Assembly (NCBI GenBank): GCA_025927765.1
Contig: JAICKU010000001.1
Span: 1-64,000, forward strand
DNA: 64,000 nt
Source: Burkholderiales bacterium
GTDB lineage: Bacteria; Pseudomonadota; Gammaproteobacteria; Burkholderiales; Casimicrobiaceae
Direction: 5' to 3'
Shown here: positions 53,492 through 61,986 of the stretch, in pieces
Layout: the number at the start of each line of letters is the position of its first letter
How positions within the stretch are numbered: position 1 is the stretch's first letter
The notes under the pieces: model-generated
Seen by the model: only the letters and a program-made list of their open reading frames with translations
Told to the model about the DNA's origin: nothing
Databases searched by the model: none
Program-made: the position numbers and the translations under genes

Positions 53492-54316
53492 ATGACCACC
53501 GACATCCATTCGCTGTCGCCGCCGCCGCGTGCGCCGGGTCCGCTCGACGGCATCGGTGTGATCGTGACGAGGCCGTTGCGCGCGGCCGCCGCCTTCGCGC
53601 CGAAGATCGCAGCGCTCGGCGGGCGTCCGCTCGTGTGGCCCGCGATCGTGATCCTGCCGCCCGACGACGGCACGCAGCTCGCGCAGGTGCACGCGAACCT
53701 CGAGGCGTACGACATCGCGATCTTCGTGTCGCCGAACGCCGTCGAATACGGCGCGCGGCTCGACGGTCCGTGGCCCGCGCACGTGCGCGCCTTCGCGCCC
53801 GGTGCCGGCACCGCGGAAGCGCTCGCGGCGCTCGGCATCGGCGAGGTGCGCATGCCCGAGACGACCTGGGACAGCGAGGGCCTGCTCGAGCTGCCCGACC
53901 TCGGCGACGTCGCGGGCAAGCGCATCGTGATCTTCCGCGGCGAAGGCGGCCGCGAGTTCCTCGGCAATGCGCTCCGCGCGCGCGGCGCCATCGTCGATCA
54001 CGTGCCATGCTATCGCCGCGTCGCGCCGCAAACGGGCGCCGACGGATTGCTCGAGGTGCTGCGCGACGCGCGTGCGCATGCGCTCACGCTGACGTCCGCG
54101 GAAGGGCTCGTCAATCTGATGAACGCCGTCGGCCTCGAGGGCCGCGCGTACCTGACCGCGCTGCCCGCGTTCTGCGCGCATCCGCGCATCGCCGAGCGGG
54201 CGCGCGAATACGGCTTGCCGGCGGTGGAGACCGCGGGCGGGGACGCGGGCCTTCTCGCGGGTCTCCTCGACTGGTTCGTGCCGAAGAACCGCGCATCCGG
54301 CAACGGCCGTTCGTAA
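53492..54316 (+). CDS. hemD: uroporphyrinogen-III synthase
   Basis: A 274-residue HemD that cyclises hydroxymethylbilane with inversion of ring D to uroporphyrinogen III. Recognisable family features are VIVTRPLRAAAAFAPKIAALGG at the start, IFVSPNAVEYGARL, VIFRGEGGREFLGNALRARGA and LTSAEGLVNLMNAVG. Sequence conservation in this family is low, so position after hemC is important support. GGAGG lies before the ATG. In relatives hemX follows directly; here a 2-hydroxyacid dehydrogenase gene begins 21 bases later. Confidence 0.92.
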   Translation: MTTDIHSLSPPPRAPGPLDGIGVIVTRPLRAAAAFAPKIAALGGRPLVWPAIVILPPDDGTQLAQVHANLEAYDIAIFVSPNAVEYGARLDGPWPAHVRAFAPGAGTAEALAALGIGEVRMPETTWDSEGLLELPDLGDVAGKRIVIFRGEGGREFLGNALRARGAIVDHVPCYRRVAPQTGADGLLEVLRDARAHALTLTSAEGLVNLMNAVGLEGRAYLTALPAFCAHPRIAERAREYGLPAVETAGGDAGLLAGLLDWFVPKNRASGNGRS

Positions 54317-54337
54317 CCGTCATCCGAAAGAGGTCAC

Positions 54338-55285
54338 ATGAAGGACGTCGACATCCTCATCACCGCGCCGCTGCCGTCGTTTTTGCGCGAGCCGCTCGAA
54401 GCCGACTATCGTTGCCACGACTACGCGGCGGCGAGCGACAAGGAGGCGCTGCTGCGCGATGTCGCGCCGCGCATCCGCGGATTGGTGCAAGGCGGTGGAA
54501 CGGTCACGCCGACGACGCTGCTCGACGCACTGCCGGCGCTCGAGATCATTTCGGTGTTCGGCGTCGGTTACGACGGCGTGCCGACCGGCTACTGCCGCGA
54601 GCGCGACATCAAGGTGACGAACACGCCCGACGTGCTCACCGACGACGTCGCCGACGTCGCCGTCGCGCTCATCCTCATGACCAGCCGCGACTTCATCGGC
54701 GCGAACCGCTTCGTGCGCGAAGGCCATTGGACGCGGCGCTCGCCGGCGCTGACGGCGAAGCTCTCCGGGCGCTCGGTGGGCATCGTGGGGCTCGGGCGCA
54801 TCGGCAAGGCCATCGCGCAGCGCGTCGAGGCGATGGGCATGAACGTCGCGTACACGGGCCGCAAGCCGCAAGACGTCGCGTACCGCTACGTACCCGACCT
54901 CGCGACGCTCGCCGGCGACGTCGACTTCCTCGTGATCGCGTGCCCCGGCGGCGAAGCGACGCGGCGCCTCATCGACGCCCGCATCCTCGCCGCACTCGGC
55001 AAGAAAGGCACGCTGATCAACATCGCACGCGGCTCGATCATCGACGAGACCGCGCTCGTCGAGGCCCTCGCGAACGGCACGATCCGCGGCGCGGGCCTCG
55101 ACGTGTTCGAGAACGAGCCGCACGTGCCGCAGGCGCTGCTCGCGATGGATCATGTGGTGCTGCTGCCGCACGTCGGCAGCGCCACGCGCGAGACGCGCCA
55201 GGCGATGGGCGATCTTTGCAAGGCGAACCTCGACGCGTGGTTCGACGAGCACCGCACGTTGACGCTGGTGCCCGAGCTCGGCTGA
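54338..55285 (+). CDS. D-isomer-specific 2-hydroxyacid dehydrogenase (hydroxypyruvate/glyoxylate reductase-like)
   Basis: A 315-residue NAD(P)-dependent dehydrogenase. The Rossmann motif is VGIVGLGRIGKAIA. The catalytic residues are Arg in IARGSIIDE, Glu in FENEPHVP and His in LPHVGSATRET. It reduces a 2-keto acid such as hydroxypyruvate, glyoxylate or phenylpyruvate; the precise substrate is open. It is inserted in the heme operon between hemD and hemX and points the same way, so it could be read from the hemC promoter. Confidence 0.92.
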   Translation: MKDVDILITAPLPSFLREPLEADYRCHDYAAASDKEALLRDVAPRIRGLVQGGGTVTPTTLLDALPALEIISVFGVGYDGVPTGYCRERDIKVTNTPDVLTDDVADVAVALILMTSRDFIGANRFVREGHWTRRSPALTAKLSGRSVGIVGLGRIGKAIAQRVEAMGMNVAYTGRKPQDVAYRYVPDLATLAGDVDFLVIACPGGEATRRLIDARILAALGKKGTLINIARGSIIDETALVEALANGTIRGAGLDVFENEPHVPQALLAMDHVVLLPHVGSATRETRQAMGDLCKANLDAWFDEHRTLTLVPELG

Positions 55286-55291
55286 GCGGAA

Positions 55292-56197
55292 TCAGCGCCG
55301 CCGCGCGGCGGCGTTGCGCCTCGGATCGAACAGCACGGTGAAGAGCGCGGCCAGCACCAGCCCGAGCGCGACCCATTCCTGCAGGCCGGGACGCTCGCCG
55401 AGCAGGATCATGCCGGAGATCACGCCGACGATCGGCACCGGCAGCGACGACAACGACGACACCGCGACGGGCATCGTGCGCGCCATCATGAACCACGCGA
55501 GGTTGGCGAGCGTGCCCGCGAGGAAGATGTTGTAGACGACCGAAAACCAGCCGCGGGCAGACAGCTGCGCGAACTCGGCGACGAGCGGCTGCGGATCGAA
55601 GAACGGCGCCGCGATCGCGAGCGGGATCCAGCCCAGCAGCAGCATCCAGCCGGACAGCGCGTTCTGCGGGATGGTCGGCCGCCATTTGCGCAGGAGCACC
55701 GTGCCGTACGCCCACGAGATGGCGGCGATGATGATCAGCAGCGCGCCGTACGGCGCACGGCGCACCGCGACGATCTGCTCGCCGAGCAGCACCGCCATGC
55801 CCGCGGCACCGAGCACGAGGCCGACGAGCTTGCGCGGCGACACGGTCTCGTGCAGCACCAGCGCGGCGATGCCCGTTGCCCAGACGGGCATCGTGTAGGC
55901 GAGGATCGCGCTCCTGCCCGCGGGCAGCTGTTGCACGCCGAACAGCACGAAGCCGTTCCACAGCGCGATGTTGAAGAACGAGAGCGCGAGCAGGCGTGGC
56001 CAGAATTCGCGCGGAATGAGGATGTCATCGCCGCGGAGCTTCGCGACGAGCAGCATGACGAGCGCGGCGAACGGCAGCGTGACGGTACGAAACGTGAGCG
56101 GCGCGAGCTCGGCGACGCCCATCTTCAGCACGGGCCAGTTGCAGCCCCAGACGAGCGCGACGACGAGGATCGCCGCCGCGGCGCGAACGCCTTTCAC
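55292..56197 (-). CDS. EamA/DMT family transporter
   Basis: A 301-residue membrane protein with ten predicted hydrophobic segments in two EamA repeats (first FNIALWNGFVLFG, second NIFLAGTLANLAWF). These carriers export amino acids or other metabolites. The GTG at 56197 starts the family-like N-terminus (RAAAAILVVALVWGCNWPV); an upstream in-frame start at 56308 would add 37 charged residues. It faces the dehydrogenase tail to tail with a 6-base gap. Its own start is divergent from hemX with a 159-base gap. Conceivably it moves a compound made or used by the neighbouring dehydrogenase. Confidence 0.88.
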   Translation of the reverse strand: MKGVRAAAAILVVALVWGCNWPVLKMGVAELAPLTFRTVTLPFAALVMLLVAKLRGDDILIPREFWPRLLALSFFNIALWNGFVLFGVQQLPAGRSAILAYTMPVWATGIAALVLHETVSPRKLVGLVLGAAGMAVLLGEQIVAVRRAPYGALLIIIAAISWAYGTVLLRKWRPTIPQNALSGWMLLLGWIPLAIAAPFFDPQPLVAEFAQLSARGWFSVVYNIFLAGTLANLAWFMMARTMPVAVSSLSSLPVPIVGVISGMILLGERPGLQEWVALGLVLAALFTVLFDPRRNAAARRR

Positions 56198-56334
56198 ATG
56201 CCGACAGCCATGGCAGTCACGACGACGATGCGCGCGCTCAAGAGACCTCGACGAAGAGACAGGGGCCCGCGACCGGCGCGGAGCGGACATTGTATGTGAC
56301 GGGCGCATGCGAGCGTGGGCACGAATGATGCGAC

Positions 56335-56343
56335 TGATAAAAT
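56335..56343 (+). promoter_or_regulatory. hemX: extended -10 element of hemX-hemY
   Basis: TGA followed by TAAAAT ends 13 bases before the hemX ATG, in the gap divergent to the EamA gene. The transcript would have a very short leader (about 6-7 bases). The following letters, CGCCC, repeat those after the hemA -10 candidate. Confidence 0.45.
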
Positions 56344-56356
56344 CGCCCGCCCGATC

Positions 56357-57448
56357 ATGGTGACCTACGACGCCGACGCGAAGCAGCCGACGAGCGCGCC
56401 CCCGACGGCGGACTCACCGCCGCCCGCGCGCGGCGGGTCGCGTGCGACGCCGGCGATGCCGGCGCTGTGGATTCTCGTGCTGCTGGCGATCGCCGCCGGT
56501 GTGTACGCCTGGTACACGCAGAGTCGCGACACGCAGGCGCTGCGTGGCGACATCGCGCAGCGGCTCACGGCTGCCGATGCGCAGGTGGCGCAGGCGCGCG
56601 CGCGCGAATCGGACCTTGCGAACGAGCTGCGCGACGCGCAGGCGAAGCTCGCGCTGCTCGACGCGCGCGTCGCGGAATTCCAGTCGCAGCAGGCGGCGCT
56701 CGAGGCGCTCTACCGCGATCTCGCGCCGTCGCGCGACGAGCTCGCGCTCTCCGAAGTCGAGCAGATCCTCGTGCTCGCGAGCCAGCAGCTTTCGCTCGGT
56801 GGCAACGTGCAGGCGGCGCTCGCCGGCCTGCAGGTGGCCGATGCCAAGCTCGCGCGCCTCGACCGGCCGCAGCTCGGGCCGCTGCGCCGTGCGCTCGCCC
56901 GCGACATGGACAAGCTGAAGGCGGTGCCGTATGTCGACGTCGCGGGCATCTCGATCAAGCTCGACCAGATCATCGACAACCTCGACGCGCTGCCGCTCGC
57001 CAAGGACGAGCGCGTCGCCGCCCCCCCCGACTCGGCGGAGCCGGCGGACGAGTCGCCGTGGCAGAAGTTCTGGCATGCGGCGTGGAACGACCTGCGCAGC
57101 GTGATCCGGATCGAAGTGTCCGACCGTCCGGCGGCGCCGCTCGTCACGCCCGAGCAATCGTTCTTCCTGCGCGAGAACCTGCGCCTGCGCCTGCTCTCCG
57201 CGCGCCTCGCGCTGCTCGCGCACGACGAGCGCTCGTTCAAGGCCGATCTCGCCGCTGCGCGCTCGTGGATGACGCAGTACTTCGACCGGCGCAACGGGCA
57301 CGTGCAGTCGGCGCTCGCGACGATGTCGCAGCTTTCGTCGATCGCGATGCCGACCGAAATTCCCGACCTCACCGCGAGCCTCGACGCGGTCCGCGCGCTC
57401 AAGGCCTCGATCGAGCGCGCGCAGGCGTCGGGCACGCCGGGTCGATGA
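56357..57448 (+). CDS. hemX: HemX-family membrane protein (uroporphyrinogen-III C-methyltransferase-like)
   Basis: A 363-residue inner-membrane protein with a proline-rich cytosolic start, one membrane segment (about 34-50, ALWILVLLAIAAGVYAWY) and a coiled-coil region (about 60-115), then a helical periplasmic domain ending RSWMTQYFDRRNGHV. This matches proteobacterial HemX, which is often annotated as a methyltransferase but lacks the SAM-binding domain. Its job in heme synthesis is unclear. The stop overlaps the hemY start (ATGA). It has its own promoter candidate because it is separated from hemD by two unrelated genes. Confidence 0.9.
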   Translation: MVTYDADAKQPTSAPPTADSPPPARGGSRATPAMPALWILVLLAIAAGVYAWYTQSRDTQALRGDIAQRLTAADAQVAQARARESDLANELRDAQAKLALLDARVAEFQSQQAALEALYRDLAPSRDELALSEVEQILVLASQQLSLGGNVQAALAGLQVADAKLARLDRPQLGPLRRALARDMDKLKAVPYVDVAGISIKLDQIIDNLDALPLAKDERVAAPPDSAEPADESPWQKFWHAAWNDLRSVIRIEVSDRPAAPLVTPEQSFFLRENLRLRLLSARLALLAHDERSFKADLAAARSWMTQYFDRRNGHVQSALATMSQLSSIAMPTEIPDLTASLDAVRALKASIERAQASGTPGR

Positions 57449-58674
57449 CCGTTCGCGCGCTGATCGCGTTCATCCTCGTCGCCGCCGCGGCGGTGACGCT
57501 CGCGCTGCTGTTCCGCCTCAACACCGGCTACGTGCTGTTCGTGGCGCCGCCCTATCGCGTCGAGCTGTCGCAGAACGCGTTCATCCTCCTCCTGATCCTC
57601 GCCTTCCTCGCGCTGTACGCGCTCATTCGCGCCGGTGTGCGGCTCGCGCGGCTGCCCGAGGAAGTGCGCGAAGGACGCAAGCGCCGGCAGCTCGAGCGCT
57701 TTCGCAGCAAGCAGGACGCGGCGATCGTCGCGCTGCTCGAGGGCCGCCACGGCAAGGCGCGCCAGTTCGCGCAGGAAGCCCTCGCGGTGCCGCAGGCCAC
57801 ACCCGTCGCCGCGCTCGTCGGTGCGCGTGCCGCGCTGGAGACGCGCGACTTCGCCTCGGCGGCGGCGATGCTCGAGCGGCCCGATACGCATGCAACGAAT
57901 CTCGCCGTGCCGCGCTTGATGCTCGAAGCCGAGCTCGCGCTCGAGCGCGGGCAGCCGGCGGAAGCGCTCGCGCGCCTCGCGGAGTTGCGCCGGGAAGCCG
58001 GACTGCATACCGCGGCGCAGCGTCTCGAGCTGCGCGCGTTGACGGCCGCCGGGCGGCCCGCGGACATTCCGTCGCTCGTCGACCAGCTCGTCAAGCGCAA
58101 GGTGTACGACGCGAAGCAGGGCGAGCTTTTGCGCGGCAGCGCGCACGCGGAAGCGCTCGCCGGATTCGCGCACGATGCGTCGGGATTGAAAAGCTACTGG
58201 GCGCGCGTGCCCGAGAGCGACCGCCAGCAGCCGAAGGTCGCGCGCGCGGCGGCGCGAAGCTTCCTGTCGGCGGGCGCCGATCGCGAAGCGGCCGACATCC
58301 TCGCACGTAGCCTCGAGCGCAACTGGGATCCGGCGAACGTGCTGCTCTATGCGGAGTGCCGCCCACCGGATGCCAAGCGCCAGCTCGAAACCGCAGAGCG
58401 CTGGCTCGTCACGTACAACCAGGACGCGACGCTGCTCTACGCGCTCGGGCGGCTATGCGAGCGTAGCGAGCTGTGGGGCAAGGCGCAGACGTACCTCGAG
58501 GCGAGCCTCGCGCTCGACAATCATTGGCGCGCGCACGTCGCGCTCGGCGAGCTGCTGACGAAGCTCGGGCGCAACGACGAGGCGCAGGCGCATCTCGCGG
58601 CGGCGCTGCGGCTGGCGCTGGCGGAGCTCGAGCGGCCCGCTACTTCGGCAATTCCGTTTCCGCCGCATACGTGA
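57445..58674 (+). CDS. hemY: HemY-type membrane protein with TPR region
   Basis: A 409-residue protein of the proteobacterial HemY family, which is not the Gram-positive protoporphyrinogen oxidase of that name. Two membrane segments lie in the first 70 residues, separated by the conserved GYVLFVAPPYRVELSQN. The rest, about 330 residues, is tetratricopeptide-like, with repeated helix pairs (LARLAELRREAGLHT, then LETAERWLVTYNQDATLLYALGRL). It is believed to act as a membrane scaffold for late heme synthesis. The last 35 bases overlap the convergent reductase gene. Confidence 0.92.
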   Translation: MTVRALIAFILVAAAAVTLALLFRLNTGYVLFVAPPYRVELSQNAFILLLILAFLALYALIRAGVRLARLPEEVREGRKRRQLERFRSKQDAAIVALLEGRHGKARQFAQEALAVPQATPVAALVGARAALETRDFASAAAMLERPDTHATNLAVPRLMLEAELALERGQPAEALARLAELRREAGLHTAAQRLELRALTAAGRPADIPSLVDQLVKRKVYDAKQGELLRGSAHAEALAGFAHDASGLKSYWARVPESDRQQPKVARAAARSFLSAGADREAADILARSLERNWDPANVLLYAECRPPDAKRQLETAERWLVTYNQDATLLYALGRLCERSELWGKAQTYLEASLALDNHWRAHVALGELLTKLGRNDEAQAHLAAALRLALAELERPATSAIPFPPHT

Positions 58675-59671
58675 AGCTGTCGGCGAAGAACTCGTCCTCC
58701 GGCAGCCCGCGCAGCCTCGTGAAGTCACGCTTCGCCGCGTCGATCATCGCCGGCGCCCCGCACGCGTAGACCTGATAGCCCGACAGGTCCTTGAAGTCAT
58801 CCATCACTGCACGATGCACGAAGCCCGTGCGGCCGGGCCAATGGTCTTCGGGTGATGGTTCGGAGAGCACCGGAATGAACGTGAAGTTCGCGTTCTCCTG
58901 CTGCCACCTGCCCGGCACCTCGGGCATGTAGAGATCGCGTTTCGCGCGCGCCCCCCAGTACAGCACGATCTCGCGCGGGATCTTGTGGAAGAGCATGTGC
59001 TCGATGAGCGCCTTGATCGGCGCGAAGCCCGTGCCCCCGGCGACGAAGATCACCGGCTTGTCGCTGGACTCGCGCAGGTAGAACGTGCCGAGCGGGCCTT
59101 CGAAGCGCAGGATCTCGCGCCCCTTGAAGGTGTTGAAGAGCTGATCGGTGAAAAAGCCGCCGGGCGTGTGGCGGATGTGCAGCTCGAGCAGTTCGTCCGC
59201 ATGCGGCGGCGTGGCGATCGAGAAGCTGCGCCGGTGGCCGTCCTTCAGCACGAAGTCGAGGTACTGGCCGGCGAGATACTGCAACCGCTCGTTGACCGGC
59301 AGCTTGAGCTTGACCACCGCGACGTCCGACGCGCGCTTGTCGATCGACTCGATGCGGCAGGGCAGCCGCTTGACCTCGATGTCGCCGGCCTTGCGCACCT
59401 CGCGCACTTCGATCACGAGATCGGTCTTCGGCTTCGCCACGCAGAAGAGCGCCAGGCCGCGGCGCTTCTCGTCGTCGGTGAGCGTCGAAGGCTGGTGCGC
59501 GCCGAAATCGACCTCGCCTTCGAGGATGCGTCCCTTGCACGTGCCGCACGCGCCGTTGCGGCAGCCGTACGGAATCATCAGCTCGGCGCGCATCGCGGCC
59601 GCCAGGACGGTGTCGCCGTCCTCGGCGGTGAACGTGTGGTCGCTCGGGCGTATGCTAATCTCGGCCGTCAT
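58640..59671 (-). CDS. 2Fe-2S ferredoxin-flavin oxidoreductase (CDP-6-deoxy-glucoseen reductase-like)
   Basis: A 343-residue electron-transfer protein. The N-terminal ferredoxin domain binds a 2Fe-2S cluster through C37, C42, C45 and C77 (CRNGACGTCKG ... FCVAK). The FAD-binding domain contains RSFSIAT, and the NAD domain has GGTGFAPIKALIEH and a terminal CGAPAMIDAA. The family covers phenol hydroxylase reductases and CDP-6-deoxy-delta-3,4-glucoseen reductase. Betaproteobacteria usually carry one copy near ubiA and its neighbours; the electron acceptor is unknown. Its ATG overlaps by two bases, on the opposite strand, the ATG of the epimerase gene. Confidence 0.93.
   Translation of the reverse strand: MTAEISIRPSDHTFTAEDGDTVLAAAMRAELMIPYGCRNGACGTCKGRILEGEVDFGAHQPSTLTDDEKRRGLALFCVAKPKTDLVIEVREVRKAGDIEVKRLPCRIESIDKRASDVAVVKLKLPVNERLQYLAGQYLDFVLKDGHRRSFSIATPPHADELLELHIRHTPGGFFTDQLFNTFKGREILRFEGPLGTFYLRESSDKPVIFVAGGTGFAPIKALIEHMLFHKIPREIVLYWGARAKRDLYMPEVPGRWQQENANFTFIPVLSEPSPEDHWPGRTGFVHRAVMDDFKDLSGYQVYACGAPAMIDAAKRDFTRLRGLPEDEFFADSFTYAAETELPK
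59653..59661 (+). promoter_or_regulatory. extended -10 element giving a near-leaderless epimerase mRNA
   Basis: TGC followed by TAATCT ends 8 bases before the epimerase ATG. Transcription would start at or 1-3 bases before the ATG. The motif lies within the first codons of the divergent reductase gene. Confidence 0.4.
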
Positions 59672-60578
59672 GGTGCAGCGGGTATTGCTCGTGGGATGCG
59701 GCGATATCGCGTTGCGCGTCGCGGACCTGCTGCGCGAGCGCGTGCGCCTGATGGGGCTGACGCGCAATCGCGACGACGTGCGGAAGCTGCGGCAGCGTGG
59801 CGTGGTTCCGATCGCAGGCGATCTCGACGATCGCCATACGCTCGCGCGGCTCGACGTGGGCGCATTCGCCGTCGTGCATTGCGCGCCGCCACCGTCAAAA
59901 GGTCGGGACGATCCGCGCATACGCAACCTGCTCGCGGCGCTGTCGAGCGCGCGGATTATACCTCGGCGCTTCGTCTACCTTTCGACGTCGGGCGTGTATG
60001 GCGATTGCGCAGGCGCGCGCGTGACCGAGACGCGGCCGGTGCGCCCGCACACGCCGCGTGCGCACCGGCGCCTCGCGGCCGAGCGGCGCCTGCGAAGCTG
60101 GGCAACGCAGCATCGCGTCGCGCTGTCGATCCTGCGCGTGCCCGGAATCTATGCGCCTACGCGCCTGCCGCTCGAGCGCCTGCGGCACGGCACGCCCGCA
60201 CTCGTGCCCGACGAGGACGTGTTCACCAACCACGTGCATGCCGACGACCTCGCGCGGGCGATCGTCGCGGCGCTGTATCGCGCGAAGCCCAATCGCACGT
60301 ACAACGTGTGCGACGACAGCGAGATGAAGATGGGCGCATGGTTCGACGTCGTCGCCGACGCATTTCACCTGCCGCGTCCGCCGCGCGTATCGTGGGACGA
60401 CGCCGAGCGCGTGATCGCACCCGTGCTGCTGTCGTTCATGAGCGAATCGCGGCGGCTTGCCAACGATCGCATGAAGCGCGAGCTGCGCCTCACGCTCCGT
60501 CATCCGACGCCGCACGACGTGCTTGCGCAGACGGCGCCGCGCGACCTCGGCCGCCAGCTCGCGTTGCCCATCGTCTGA
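59670..60578 (+). CDS. NAD(P)-binding atypical/extended SDR (epimerase-like)
   Basis: A 302-residue protein with a Rossmann start, RVLLVGCGDIALRVADLL, and a later FVYLSTSGVYGDCAG region like that of sugar epimerases. The usual catalytic Tyr-x-x-x-Lys is not in its normal place, where HRRLAAERRLR occurs instead, so enzyme activity is doubtful. It may be a redox sensor or cofactor-binding protein. The ATG shares two bases with the opposite-strand reductase start. A GTG at 59673 is the next in-frame choice. ubiA begins 4 bases after it. Confidence 0.85.
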   Translation: MVQRVLLVGCGDIALRVADLLRERVRLMGLTRNRDDVRKLRQRGVVPIAGDLDDRHTLARLDVGAFAVVHCAPPPSKGRDDPRIRNLLAALSSARIIPRRFVYLSTSGVYGDCAGARVTETRPVRPHTPRAHRRLAAERRLRSWATQHRVALSILRVPGIYAPTRLPLERLRHGTPALVPDEDVFTNHVHADDLARAIVAALYRAKPNRTYNVCDDSEMKMGAWFDVVADAFHLPRPPRVSWDDAERVIAPVLLSFMSESRRLANDRMKRELRLTLRHPTPHDVLAQTAPRDLGRQLALPIV

Positions 60579-60582
60579 CGTG

Positions 60583-61491
60583 ATGGAAGCGAGCGTTCCG
60601 CGCAAGCTCACGTTCTTCGAGCGACTCGACGCCTACGAGCGCCTGATGCGGCTCGACAAGCCGATCGGCACGCTGCTGCTGCTGTGGCCGACGCTTTGCG
60701 CGTTGTGGTTCGCCGCCGGCGGACGACCGCGCGGCTCGCTCGTGCTGATCTTCGTCGTGGGCACGCTCGTCACGCGCTCGGCCGGTTGTGCGATCAACGA
60801 TTTCGCCGACCGCGATTTCGACGGCCACGTTGCGCGCACCGCGAAACGGCCGCTCGCGACGCGCGAGATCGCGCCATGGGAAGCGCTCGTCGTCGCGGCG
60901 GTCGGCGCGTTCCTCGCGTTCCTGCTCGTGCTGTTCACCAACCGCACGACGATGCTGTGGTCGATTCCCGCGCTCGCCATCGCGGTTGCGTATCCGTTCG
61001 TCAAGCGCATGTTCGCGCTGCCGCAGGCGTTCCTCGGCGTCGCGTTCTCGTTCGGCATTCCGATGGCGTATGCCGCGGTGCAAAACCACGTGCCCGCGAT
61101 CGCGTGGGCGTACCTGCTGATCAACCTGTTCTGGGTCGTGGCCTACGACACCGAGTACGCGATGGTCGATCGCGCCGACGACGCGAAGATCGGCATTCGC
61201 ACGTCGGCGCTGACGTTCGGGCGCGCCGACATCCTCGCCGTAGGCCTCTGCTATCTCGTCCATCTGATCGGCATGGCGTGGCTTGGCCGCGTCTACGCGC
61301 AGGGTGGCGTGTATTTCGCGGCGCTCGTCGTCGCTGGCGCGCTCGCCGCGTGGCACCTGTGGATCATTCGCACCCGCGATCCCGCGGCGTGCTTTCGCGC
61401 ATTCCTCGGCAACCACTGGCTCGGCATGACGGTGTTTGTGGGCATCGTCGTCGACGATGCGCTCTCCGGCCGCTGGCCCGTGCGTTGGTGA
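60583..61491 (+). CDS. ubiA: 4-hydroxybenzoate octaprenyltransferase
   Basis: A 302-residue membrane enzyme that attaches the polyprenyl tail to 4-hydroxybenzoate in ubiquinone synthesis. The two metal-binding aspartate motifs are NDFADRDFD (72-80) and DTEYAMVDRADD in the second half. About eight or nine hydrophobic segments are visible, starting with RLDKPIGTLLLLWPTLCAL. Both motifs are complete. The stop overlaps the start of the glycosylase gene (GTGA). Confidence 0.96.
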   Translation: MEASVPRKLTFFERLDAYERLMRLDKPIGTLLLLWPTLCALWFAAGGRPRGSLVLIFVVGTLVTRSAGCAINDFADRDFDGHVARTAKRPLATREIAPWEALVVAAVGAFLAFLLVLFTNRTTMLWSIPALAIAVAYPFVKRMFALPQAFLGVAFSFGIPMAYAAVQNHVPAIAWAYLLINLFWVVAYDTEYAMVDRADDAKIGIRTSALTFGRADILAVGLCYLVHLIGMAWLGRVYAQGGVYFAALVVAGALAAWHLWIIRTRDPAACFRAFLGNHWLGMTVFVGIVVDDALSGRWPVRW

Positions 61492-61976
61492 GCGCGGCGC
61501 AGCTGCGCGGCCTCGCACCCGTCATCGCGCCCGATGCGCGCGTGCTGATCCTCGGCAGCTTTCCCTCCGAAGCGTCGCTGGCCGCGAAGCAGTACTACGC
61601 GCATCCACGCAATCATTTCTGGCCGATCCTCGGGTCGGTGCTCGACGAGCCGCTCGCCGAGCTCCCGTACGCCGCACGGCTCGAACGCGTGAAGGCGCAC
61701 CGCGTGGCGATCTGGGATACGATCGTCGCGTGCGAGCGCGCGGGAAGCCTCGATGCCTCGATCCGCAAGGCCGAGCGCGGCGAAGTGCGGCGCGTGCATC
61801 GCGTGGCGCGGCAACTCGTCGCGGTGTGCTTCAACGGCCAGACGGCGGCGCGTGCACGGCCCGTGTGGACCGAAGCGGGCTACGAAACGCTCGTGATGCC
61901 GTCGACGAGTCCTGCATATACGTTGCCCGTCGAGCGCAAGCTCGCGGCGTGGCAGGCGTTGCGCTCGTTTCTGTGA
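61488..61976 (+). CDS. uracil/hypoxanthine DNA glycosylase, family 6 (DNA-deoxyinosine glycosylase)
   Basis: A 162-residue repair enzyme of the UDG superfamily. Motif 1 is LILGSFPSEASLAAKQYYAHPRNHFWPIL, the hallmark of hypoxanthine-DNA glycosylases (positions 21-49). A later VCFNGQTAA and motif 2-like MPSTSPAYT are present. It removes deaminated bases, mainly hypoxanthine, from DNA. GTG at 61488 overlaps the ubiA stop by four bases. With rdgB elsewhere in the window, this cell covers deaminated purines both in the nucleotide pool and in DNA. Confidence 0.9.
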   Translation: MSAAQLRGLAPVIAPDARVLILGSFPSEASLAAKQYYAHPRNHFWPILGSVLDEPLAELPYAARLERVKAHRVAIWDTIVACERAGSLDASIRKAERGEVRRVHRVARQLVAVCFNGQTAARARPVWTEAGYETLVMPSTSPAYTLPVERKLAAWQALRSFL

Positions 61977-61986
61977 AGGGACATCG

